From positions 1-8,121 of the forward strand of contig DAIRGS010000318.1 of assembly GCA_036794395.1 (NCBI GenBank): a DNA stretch of 8,121 nt, given 5' to 3'. A model generated the notes under the pieces. The model made no database searches and had not been told where the DNA came from. It saw only the letters and a list, made by a program, of their open reading frames with translations. This DNA comes from DASXMX01 sp036794395 (lineage in GTDB: Bacteria; Planctomycetota; Phycisphaerae; Tepidisphaerales; Tepidisphaeraceae). Both the position numbers and the translations under genes were made by a program. Numbering within the stretch: the stretch's first letter is position 1; each line of letters begins with the position of its first letter. This document shows positions 1-6,164 of this stretch, one piece after another.

Positions 1-2
1 AA

Positions 3-206
3 GGGAACATCGCCGAGAATGAACTGAGTTCGATGACGCGGCAATGCGTGAAGGATCGACGCTTCGGGACGATCGATGACTTACGACTGGAAACCACCGC
101 ATGGCACCAACACACCAACGCCAAACAACGCGGCGTCGACTGGCAGTTCAAAGTCGCCGATGCACGCATTAAATTGAAATCGGTTTACCCTAAAATCATT
201 GTGTGA
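3..206 (+). CDS. IS630-family transposase, C-terminal fragment (5' end outside window)
   Basis: An open frame enters from the left edge and ends at TGA 204-206, giving 67 visible residues. The start NIAENELSS, followed by TRQC, and the later VDWQF and ADARIKLK segments match the conserved C-terminal part of IS630/Tc1-like DDE transposases. In that family the Glu of the (W)LN-x-AE motif is the third catalytic acid, here the fifth visible residue. These enzymes cut and rejoin IS ends at TA dinucleotides. The residue just before the conserved Asn is Gly, where I would expect Leu; the window starts too close to say whether this marks a small deletion. The two other catalytic Asp residues lie outside the window, so intactness cannot be judged. 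The gene converges on the PilZ gene. Confidence 0.82.
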   Translation, partial: GNIAENELSSMTRQCVKDRRFGTIDDLRLETTAWHQHTNAKQRGVDWQFKVADARIKLKSVYPKIIV

Positions 207-211
207 CAATG
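197..211. repeat. Short inverted repeat at transposase stop, possible right end of IS630 element
   Basis: CATTGT (197-202) is complementary to ACAATG (206-211) with a 3-nt loop, overlapping the transposase stop codon. IS630-family elements end within a few to tens of bases of their transposase stop and next to a TA target. A TA occurs at 215-216, inside the complement of the PilZ stop codon. This could be the terminal inverted repeat of the element, but the left end is outside the window, so it cannot be compared. It has no T-run, so it is not a good terminator. Confidence 0.25.
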
Positions 212-213
212 CA

Positions 214-636
214 CTAGGCGCACTCCAGCTCTTCTTCCGGCAACGCAAGCTCCGCCTGCTCGCGGTTGAAGTACAAAGAGCCCTCGTACCATCCCGGCGC
301 GGTTTCCCGGCAGCGTGACAGGGTGCAATTGACGGTAATCACCCCGCCCTCGGGCCCCGGCAGCTCGATCACGCCGCCATAACCCAGCGGCAACCGATGC
401 GGGCTGATAAACCCAAGTCCGCGTGCGTGAACGTCGCGGGTATAGATCACCCACGGCGACGACACCGCCGGATCGCTGAAAAGGCGCAGGCGGGCTTTCA
501 CGCGGTACGTGCTGCGCCGCGCCTTGCGGCGGTTCGCATCGTATTGCCCGGTATCCAGCGCAGACATGATCAGCTCAACCTGAGCCGGCCAATCCTGCGT
601 GCTGTCTCGTCGCTCTGTTTCAAGTCCGACCATCAT
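214..636 (-). CDS. PilZ-domain protein (putative c-di-GMP binding)
   Basis: This 140-residue cytoplasmic protein has no signal peptide or membrane segment. PilZ domains bind the second messenger cyclic di-GMP through an RxxxR motif and a downstream [D/N]xSxxG motif. Here RxxxR is R41-STY-R45, in a basic stretch (residues 36-50). The second motif appears as D68-V-H70-A-R-G73 followed by LGF, with His at the usual Ser position. A beta-rich segment (residues 85-123) follows, with an ELPGPEGG turn and CTLSRCR and GSLYF strands, consistent with a PilZ barrel. It is a stand-alone PilZ protein, so its effector partner is unknown. Two adjacent ATG codons (636 and 633) compete as starts; the GGAG at 644-641 is better spaced for the second (139 residues). 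The gene ends 7 bp from the transposase stop and is divergent from the heme dehydrogenase-like gene. Confidence 0.75.
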   Translation of the reverse strand: MMVGLETERRDSTQDWPAQVELIMSALDTGQYDANRRKARRSTYRVKARLRLFSDPAVSSPWVIYTRDVHARGLGFISPHRLPLGYGGVIELPGPEGGVITVNCTLSRCRETAPGWYEGSLYFNREQAELALPEEELECA

Positions 637-640
637 CGGT

Positions 641-644
641 CTCC
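641..644 (-). promoter_or_regulatory. Shine-Dalgarno GGAG of the PilZ gene
   Basis: The minus strand reads GGAG-ACCG-ATGATG. The spacer is 4 nt to the first ATG (636) and 7 nt to the second (633), so the second ATG may be the main start. Confidence 0.5.
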
Positions 645-836
645 GGTGAGTCGCTCATCCCCCGGAATGGGGCGGCGCTGATTTACCCTACGATATCTTT
701 ATCGGCGTCGGCAATTCGCCGGTGAATTAACCGGCCAGTTAGCAAAAAAAGATGTAACACCTTTGCCGATTGTGCCGCCCTTCCCACCCCGAACAACAGC
801 CGCCCAATCAGGCGGTAACGTTTGTGACGGCATCGC

Positions 837-840
837 GGAG
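837..840 (+). promoter_or_regulatory. Shine-Dalgarno GGAG of the heme dehydrogenase-like gene
   Basis: GGAG lies 9 nt before ATG 850. The leader reads GCGGAG-TG-AATCAC-C-ATG and closely resembles that of the next gene (GCGGAG-AATCAC-G-ATG). It supports the start that gives an intact signal peptide. Confidence 0.6.
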
Positions 841-849
841 TGAATCACC

Positions 850-3468
850 ATGAGGATTGCGGGAACCTCGCGCCGGCGGTTTGCTGCATTTTTTCTGCTG
901 CCGATCATCACGAGTGGTGTCTCGGTGCGCGCCCAGCGTGCCGCCCAAAACACCGCCGGCCCAACAACGCGTGCCTATACCCTCCCGCCCAACACACCGC
1001 TTTCGCCGCAGGACGAAATCAAGACATTTCAAGTGGCATCGGGCTTCCGGCTGGAATGCATCGCCGCCGAGCCGCTGGTTCATGATCCGATCGCAATGTC
1101 GATCGATCCCGACGGTCGGCTTTGGGTCTGCGAAATGCGCGGATTCATGCCTGATCTCGATCAGATGAATGAGATGAAGCCGGTGGGGACGGTGTCGGTT
1201 CTTGAAGACACCGATGGCGACGGCAAGTTCGATAAGAGCACGGTGTTCGTGGACAAGCTCATCCTTCCCCGCGCCGTCTGCTGGACGACCGATGGATTGC
1301 TGGTGGCCGAGAATGGCCACATCTGGCTTTGCCGAGATACCAAAGGCGGACTTCACTGCGATGAGAAGACCCTCATCGCCGAGTATTACCCCGGCAATCT
1401 CGAGCACGCCCTCAATGGCCTGGTGCCCATGCTCGATAACTGGCTTTACTGCGCCAACGCATCCATCAAGCTCCGCAAGATCGACGGCAAATGGCAGCGC
1501 GAATCCACCGCCCCCCGCGGCCAATGGGGCATCACCCAGGACGACCACGGCTACCTCGTCTACAACGTCAACGCTCAACTCATCCGCGGCGACCTCATCC
1601 CCTGTTACTCCCTCAACGCCCGCGCCACCAATCCAATGGTCAACGCGCAGCTCTTCAAGGAACAACAGGTCTGGCCCATCCGCCCCAACCCGGGAATCAA
1701 CCGCGGATACATGCCCTCGTTCCTCCGCCCCGATGGAACGATGATCGAAGCCAACGCCGATTGCGGCCCGGTCGTCTATCGCGGAGACAATCTCCCCGCT
1801 GAACTCAAAGGCAACGTCTTTATCCCCGAGCCGGCGGGAAACCTCGTTCGCCGCCAGGTGATCGTTGACGACCACGGCGTCAAAACCTCTCAAAACGCTT
1901 ACGACAAAAAAGAATTCATCGCGTCCACCGATGAGCGATTCCGTCCCGTCAACATGTACAACGCGCCGGATGGCACGCTGTACCTGATCGACATGTATCG
2001 CGGCGTCATTCAGGATGGCGCTTTCATCACCGATTACCTGGTCAAAGAATCGAAAGACCGCGGGTTGGATAAACCGGTTGGCTTGGGCCGAATCTTTCGA
2101 ATCGCCCATGAAACCACTCAGCCGCGTAAACAGCCGAATCTTTCCAAAGCCACAAGCGCCGAGCTTATTCAGACTTTATCAAGCCCCAATGGCTGGCATC
2201 GCGACATCGCTCAGCAGTTGCTCGTCGGCAAGAACGACCCGAACATCGTTCCTGATCTGCGCACGCTCGCCACAACCGGCCCCAATCCACTAGGCCGTCT
2301 ACACGCGCTCTGGACCCTGGAAGGCATGGGCAAGCTTCCATCGACTCTGCTGATGGCGATGATGACCGACAAGGACGCCGATGTTCGCGCCAGCGCCGTT
2401 TCGCTCTCACGAAGTCTGGCGATGCGCGCGGGGGATTCGCCGTTTTTTGAGAGCATTGAAGCCACCGCCTCCGATCCGGATCGCATTGTGCGCATGCAGG
2501 CGGTTTTCACGCTGGGACTGGTCGATTCCGAGATTGCAAACCGATCGCTCGACCCCGTTTTGAAAGAGGCCGCCGCCGACCCGGCCATGCTCGGTGCGCT
2601 GCTGGCCGGGTTCTCCGGGCGCGAGGCCGATTTCCTGGCCGCCCGGCTGTCGCTGGCAAGCTGGGCCAAATCAGAACCCTGGCGCGAAAGGCTATTGCGA
2701 ACCGCCGCATCGCTCCTGTGGCGTCAACGGCAACCGTTGGCCGTCCTGCGATTGCTCGATCTGGCGGCCAAACAACCTGATGACCAATCGTGGCAGCAGG
2801 TGGCACTGTTGGAAGGACTCATCGCGCCGCCTCCCCCGCCGCCGCCCCCACCCCCGGGATTCCGACCGCCCGGCCGGCGCGGGTTTGGTACGGCCGTCGG
2901 ACCCAGCGCACCCCGCATGGTCACGCTCCCGATCGCGCCCGCCGGGCTGGAAAAACTGCGCAAGGCTAACGATGCAAAAGTCATCGCCGCTGCAGCAAAA
3001 CTTTCCGATCACCTCAACTGGCCCGGCAAAGATGGCAAGCCGCTCCCGGTCCTCCCGCCCCTCTCCCCCGAACACCAGGCGCTTTATGACCTGGGCAAAA
3101 CCCAGTTCATGAACCTCTGCGCCACCTGCCATAACCCCGGGGGATTTGGCGAGGCGGGCAAAGCGCCTTCGCTGCTCGATTCAGAATGGCTCGACAACGA
3201 CGAACGCATCGTCCGCCTAGTCCTCCTGGGGCTTCGCGGCCCCATTTCCATCGGCGGCGACCCGTTTAACATGGACAGCGCCCTGGAAATGCCCGCCATG
3301 GGACAGGCCCTGGATGATGAAAAAATCGCCGGCGTTCTAACTTTCGTCCGCCGCGAGTGGCGCAGCCAGAACCCATCAGTCGAACCGAAAACCGTTACCC
3401 GGATTCGCGCCGCGCTGAGTGGCCGAACCGACCAATGGATGGCCCGCGAACTGTTGCAGATCAAGTAG
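850..3468 (+). CDS. PVC-type exported dehydrogenase-like protein with HEAT-like repeats and C-terminal cytochrome c domain
   Basis: An 872-residue protein, probably periplasmic. Residues 1-28 form a signal peptide with a twin-arginine-like SRRRF (7-11), a hydrophobic core and a cleavage site after VRA (26-28). Residues about 56-420 resemble the 'membrane-bound dehydrogenase' propeller typical of Planctomycetes/Verrucomicrobia and related to sugar (sorbosone/glucose-type) dehydrogenases; visible blocks are PDGRLWVCEMRGF (87-99), an acidic DTDGDGKFD loop (120-128) and APDGTLYLIDMYRGVIQ (372-388). Residues about 433-650 are helical HEAT-like repeats (DVRASAV, RIVRMQAVFTLG). A run of ten prolines (660-669) links to a cytochrome c domain: heme site CATCH (757-761) and likely distal Met814 in EMP, followed by the DDEKIAGVLTFVRREW helix. 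It presumably oxidises a carbohydrate-like substrate and passes electrons to the heme; the substrate is unknown. It is followed 107 bp later by the FG-GAP/hydrolase gene, probably in the same unit. Confidence 0.9.
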   Translation: MRIAGTSRRRFAAFFLLPIITSGVSVRAQRAAQNTAGPTTRAYTLPPNTPLSPQDEIKTFQVASGFRLECIAAEPLVHDPIAMSIDPDGRLWVCEMRGFMPDLDQMNEMKPVGTVSVLEDTDGDGKFDKSTVFVDKLILPRAVCWTTDGLLVAENGHIWLCRDTKGGLHCDEKTLIAEYYPGNLEHALNGLVPMLDNWLYCANASIKLRKIDGKWQRESTAPRGQWGITQDDHGYLVYNVNAQLIRGDLIPCYSLNARATNPMVNAQLFKEQQVWPIRPNPGINRGYMPSFLRPDGTMIEANADCGPVVYRGDNLPAELKGNVFIPEPAGNLVRRQVIVDDHGVKTSQNAYDKKEFIASTDERFRPVNMYNAPDGTLYLIDMYRGVIQDGAFITDYLVKESKDRGLDKPVGLGRIFRIAHETTQPRKQPNLSKATSAELIQTLSSPNGWHRDIAQQLLVGKNDPNIVPDLRTLATTGPNPLGRLHALWTLEGMGKLPSTLLMAMMTDKDADVRASAVSLSRSLAMRAGDSPFFESIEATASDPDRIVRMQAVFTLGLVDSEIANRSLDPVLKEAAADPAMLGALLAGFSGREADFLAARLSLASWAKSEPWRERLLRTAASLLWRQRQPLAVLRLLDLAAKQPDDQSWQQVALLEGLIAPPPPPPPPPPGFRPPGRRGFGTAVGPSAPRMVTLPIAPAGLEKLRKANDAKVIAAAAKLSDHLNWPGKDGKPLPVLPPLSPEHQALYDLGKTQFMNLCATCHNPGGFGEAGKAPSLLDSEWLDNDERIVRLVLLGLRGPISIGGDPFNMDSALEMPAMGQALDDEKIAGVLTFVRREWRSQNPSVEPKTVTRIRAALSGRTDQWMARELLQIK

Positions 3469-3479
3469 CAATTTATTCC

Positions 3480-3546
3480 GGGAGTGCGAGGCTCCTGCCG
3501 AGCCGGGTTTCGAGAAACCGCCGCTCGGCAGGAGCCTCGCACTCCC
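3480..3546. repeat. 67 bp palindromic intergenic element (24 bp perfect arms)
   Basis: The left arm 3480-3503 begins GGGAGTGCGAGGCTCCTGCC. It is perfectly complementary to the right arm 3523-3546, which ends in CCTCGCACTCCC. The 19-nt loop contains a second small stem, GGTTT/AAACC. It starts 11 bp after the stop of the dehydrogenase-like gene and ends 29 bp before the next ATG. The core (GTGCGAGGCTCCTGCCGAGC) is a sequence I recall as a dispersed repeat in planctomycete genomes; that is memory, not a search. No T-run follows, so a classical terminator is not supported. Transcribed as RNA it would form a very stable hairpin between the two cistrons. Confidence 0.85.
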
Positions 3547-3564
3547 AAGAATTTCGACCTCGGC

Positions 3565-3568
3565 GGAG
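3565..3568 (+). promoter_or_regulatory. Shine-Dalgarno GGAG that fixes the start of the FG-GAP/hydrolase gene
   Basis: GGAG lies 7 nt before ATG 3576. The open frame extends upstream to 3357, but that extension would overlap the previous gene and read through the palindrome. This site, plus the signal peptide directly after ATG 3576, decides for 3576. Confidence 0.7.
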
Positions 3569-3575
3569 AATCACG

Positions 3576-5783
3576 ATGCTCAAACACCTCGCCTGCATGT
3601 CACTTACCCTGTGTCTGGCCCTCTCATTGAGCTTGAACGCCGCAACGAAAGACGACACGGAAATCGCCTTCCGCAAGCACGTCATCAACCCCGATTCTGA
3701 GTTCATGGCCGCGGCGGTGTTCGACGTGAACAAAGACGGCAAGCTCGACATCGTCTGCGGCCAATACTGGTACGAAGCCCCCACCTGGAAAAAGCACTTC
3801 GTCCGCAACGTCGAGATCGTGAATGGCCGGCCCGATGGCTACGCCCACCAGGTACTCGATGTGAATGGCGATGGCTACCCCGACATCATCACGATCAACT
3901 GGCGCTCGCGCAGCGTGCGCTGGCTCGAAAACCCCGGCCCCGATCTGGCGAAGGAAGCCGAGTGGAAAACGCATGTCATCGCCACGCCCGGCAACATGGA
4001 AACAGGCCGGCTCGTCGACATCCTCGGCGACGGCACCCCGTGCATCCTCCCCTCAACCGTCGCGTTCTGGTGGGAGCTGGTCAAAAAACCCAGTCCCGAC
4101 GGAAAAGGCTTCACGCCCGAATGGGTGCAACATGCGCTCCCAAAAGAAATCGCCGGCCACGGCGTGGGCTTTGGCGATGTGAATGGCGATGGCCGGGGCG
4201 ACATCATCGGCCACGCCGGCTGGCTTGAAGCACCGCAAGACCGACGGAACGGAAAATGGACCTGGCACCCCGACTTCGAGATTGGCCAGACCAGCGTGCC
4301 CATCCTCGTTGTGGATGTCGATGGCGATGGCATCAACGACCTGGTCTGGACAATGGGCCACGACTACGGCGTCTATTGGATGAAACAAACCCGCGACCCT
4401 GCCGGCAAAATAACCTGGACGCGCCATGCGATTGATACCAGCTGGGCCGGCTCCCATTCACCCCTATGGGTCGACTTGGATGGCGATGGCAAACCCGAAC
4501 TGGTTGTCGGCCGTCGCTATCGCGCCCACGAAGGCGCCGACCCTGGCGAATACGATCCTCAGGCCATCTACCGCTACAACTACGACCCCAAAACCCGCAC
4601 CTGGCACAAGCACACGATTTCTTACAACGACGATACCTGCTTCGGCCTGGATCCGGTTGCGGTGGACCTGACCGGCAGCGGCCGTCTCGATCTGGTCTTC
4701 GGCGGCCGCCATGGACTCTATTGGCTGGAAAATCTCGGCAAGGGCGATTCCATCGCCCAACACGAAACGCACGACCCGATGTGGTTCGGCAGCTATCCCG
4801 ATCACAACAACCTGATGATCGTGAAAAACGACGCGGGCAAGGAAAAGCCGGTGAAGGACGCGTTTGATGTCGGCCAGCGCCGCGCCCAAACACTGGCCGC
4901 GATGCAAGCGGTCATGGGCACCCTCCCCGATTCGCACCAGCGCGCTCCGCTCGACATCTCAGTGGTCAACGAAACCAGGGCCGATGGCTACATCCGCAGA
5001 AAAATCACCTACGCATCGGACTTGAATTCCCGCGTGACCGCTTACCTTCTCATCCCCGACAAAGCCTCGCGCGGGCCGGCAATGATCTGCCTGCACGATG
5101 ACGCGCCCGCCGGCAAAGATGACCCGGCTTCGGTGCATCTGGCGGAGGAGCTGGCTAAGAAAGGCTACGTCTGTCTCGCCCCCGATTATCCCTCCTATGG
5201 CGAAGATCATTACGACCTCTCGAAAAACACAGACGCATATTCAAGCGGTGCCATGAAAGCCGTGTGGGACAATATTCGCGGCATCGATCTGCTCGAAACC
5301 ATGCTTGAGGTAAACCCCAAACGGATCGGCATCATCGGCCATGGCCTGGGCGGGCAAAACGCCCTGCTCACCGCGGCCCTGGATTATCGCGTCGCCGCCA
5401 CCGTCGCCAGTTGCGGCTTCACCCCCTTCAAGACCGGCAAGCTCGATCGCTGGAACCACGCGCCAATGATTCCGCGAATCCACGCCGCGTATCACGATGA
5501 TCCGTCGCAAATTCCCTTCGACTTTGCCGAGGTGATCGCGTCGCTGGCGCCAAGGCCGGTTTACATCATCGCCCCGCTGCATGATGACGCGAACGACGTC
5601 CAGGGCGTGAAAGATTCAATCGCTGGCGCAGCGCCGGTTTATCAGCTCAAGCGCGTCCCAGCTTTGTTGAAAGCCGACTATCCGGACTCCGCCCGCGCCT
5701 TCACCGCCGCAAGCCAGGCCGAAGCAATTAAATTCCTCGACCAGCGCATGACCGCCCGCATGTTCCGCACGTTGGGAAACTGA
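3576..5783 (+). CDS. Exported FG-GAP/VCBS repeat protein fused to a dienelactone-hydrolase-like domain lacking catalytic Ser and His
   Basis: A 735-residue protein with a Sec-type signal peptide (residues 1 to about 22). Residues about 30-390 form a propeller of seven FG-GAP/VCBS-like repeats with calcium-loop motifs: DVNKDGKLDIV (50-60), DVNGDGYPDI (95-104), a weak DILGDG (148-153), DVNGDGRGDI (201-210), DVDGDGINDLV (247-257), DLDGDGKPELV (300-310) and DLTGSGRLDLV (364-374). Residues about 433-725 are an alpha/beta hydrolase of the dienelactone hydrolase/acetyl-xylan-esterase type, recognised by AYLLIP, LHDDAPAGKDD, YVCLAPDYPSYG, SCGFTPF, IPFDF and APRPVYIIAPLHDD. The nucleophile elbow reads GHGLGG (588-593), with Gly590 where Ser is expected. 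The usual PDCGH-type His region reads YPDSARAF (702-709), with Arg707 in the His place. The domain is therefore probably inactive as a serine hydrolase and may act in binding or structure. It lies 107 bp after the dehydrogenase-like gene with a similar leader. Confidence 0.88.
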   Translation: MLKHLACMSLTLCLALSLSLNAATKDDTEIAFRKHVINPDSEFMAAAVFDVNKDGKLDIVCGQYWYEAPTWKKHFVRNVEIVNGRPDGYAHQVLDVNGDGYPDIITINWRSRSVRWLENPGPDLAKEAEWKTHVIATPGNMETGRLVDILGDGTPCILPSTVAFWWELVKKPSPDGKGFTPEWVQHALPKEIAGHGVGFGDVNGDGRGDIIGHAGWLEAPQDRRNGKWTWHPDFEIGQTSVPILVVDVDGDGINDLVWTMGHDYGVYWMKQTRDPAGKITWTRHAIDTSWAGSHSPLWVDLDGDGKPELVVGRRYRAHEGADPGEYDPQAIYRYNYDPKTRTWHKHTISYNDDTCFGLDPVAVDLTGSGRLDLVFGGRHGLYWLENLGKGDSIAQHETHDPMWFGSYPDHNNLMIVKNDAGKEKPVKDAFDVGQRRAQTLAAMQAVMGTLPDSHQRAPLDISVVNETRADGYIRRKITYASDLNSRVTAYLLIPDKASRGPAMICLHDDAPAGKDDPASVHLAEELAKKGYVCLAPDYPSYGEDHYDLSKNTDAYSSGAMKAVWDNIRGIDLLETMLEVNPKRIGIIGHGLGGQNALLTAALDYRVAATVASCGFTPFKTGKLDRWNHAPMIPRIHAAYHDDPSQIPFDFAEVIASLAPRPVYIIAPLHDDANDVQGVKDSIAGAAPVYQLKRVPALLKADYPDSARAFTAASQAEAIKFLDQRMTARMFRTLGN

Positions 5784-5840
5784 TGAATTGAAAAGCGATT
5801 AAACACAGAGAGCACAGAGAAAACACTGAGAAGAGTTTTT

Positions 5841-6045
5841 GCCGCAGATGACGCAGATGGCCGCAGATAAGATGAAAGATTCGGTTCAACTTGGTTTGCT
5901 GAAATGCTCCACCTTGTCATCCTGGAGCGAAGCGAAGGATCTGAAATGCGAACAGTTCTCCGGGATCAGATCCTTCGCTTCGCTACAGGATGACAATGGG
6001 AGGTTGTTTTTCTCTTCATCTGCGGCCATCTGCGTCATCTGCGGC
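5841..6045. repeat. Middle layer: 28 bp perfect inverted arms of the CGCAGATG type
   Basis: Left arm 5841-5868 starts GCCGCAGATGACGCAGATGG. Right arm 6018-6045 is its exact reverse complement over all 28 bases. Inside each arm, a CGCAGAT unit repeats about every 9-10 bases. The arms are separated by 149 bp that contain the inner palindrome. Confidence 0.85.
5914..5996. repeat. Inner layer: 30 bp inverted arms (29/30 match), GTCATCCTGGAGCGAAGCGA type
   Basis: Left arm 5914-5943 starts TTGTCATCCTGGAGCGAAGC. Right arm 5967-5996 is its reverse complement except for one base, G versus T at position 12 of the arm. The loop is 23 nt (5944-5966). It would form a strong cruciform or RNA hairpin on its own. 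Confidence 0.85.
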
Positions 6046-6118
6046 TAAATCTCTTGCATTGCCTTTCTCTGTGATTTCCTCTGTGCGCTCTGTGTCCTCT
6101 GTGGTTAATTCTTCTGCG

Positions 6119-6147
6119 TTGGCAGTAAATGAATCTGAATTTGAAAT
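6119..6147 (+). promoter_or_regulatory. Candidate sigma-70-type promoter of the MFS transporter gene
   Basis: TTGGCA (6119-6124) matches 5 of 6 bases of the -35 consensus. A 17 bp spacer leads to TGAAAT (6142-6147), which matches 4 of 6 of the -10 consensus. Transcription would start about 10 nt before ATG 6165, just upstream of an AGG at 6157-6159. It lies immediately right of the nested repeat, so the transporter may be transcribed separately. Planctomycete promoter consensus is poorly defined, so this is tentative. Confidence 0.35.
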
Positions 6148-6164
6148 ACCTCAGTTAGGCTTCC

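Larger units (their letters stand above)
637..849. other. Divergent intergenic region between PilZ and heme dehydrogenase-like genes
   Basis: This 213 bp spacer must hold the promoters of both divergent genes. A small hairpin is visible: GCCGGT (718-723) pairs with ACCGGC (730-735) around a 6-nt loop. A run of seven A follows at about 744-750. I could not pick a convincing -35/-10 pair on either strand. No gene is supported here. Confidence 0.5.
5798..6109. repeat. Nested composite inverted repeat, about 310 bp, three layers
   Basis: This structure fills most of the 381 bp gap between the FG-GAP/hydrolase gene and the transporter gene. The outer arms are 5798-5819 and 6088-6109 (19 of 22 bases complementary), of the ATTAA-CACAGAG type, and the CACAGAG-like periodicity continues inward on both sides. 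The middle arms are 5841-5868 and 6018-6045. The inner arms are 5914-5943 and 5967-5996. Several open frames cross it, but they only translate repeat sequence and have no family resemblance. Each layer looks like a separately dispersed repeat family that I recall from planctomycete and other environmental bacterial genomes; that needs a search. Confidence 0.85.

Noticed and set aside
718..750. Hairpin GCCGGT/ACCGGC followed by a poly-A stretch, as a terminator
   Set aside because: The run is A on the plus strand after the stem, so neither strand gives a stem followed by T. It also sits between divergent genes, where no terminator is needed.
808..2109. A 433-codon open frame on the minus strand
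   Set aside because: It lies opposite the well-supported heme dehydrogenase-like gene. Its translation is Asp/Val/Gly-rich, with no recognisable domain, as expected for an antisense frame in GC-rich DNA with regular codon bias.
3480..3546. The long hairpin as a rho-independent terminator
   Set aside because: No T-rich tract follows the right arm on either strand, and the downstream gene has no clear separate promoter. A dispersed palindromic repeat fits better.
3357..3575. Upstream extension of the FG-GAP/hydrolase frame by 73 codons
   Set aside because: It overlaps the previous gene, translates the palindrome and would bury the signal peptide. GGAG 7 nt before ATG 3576 supports the internal start.
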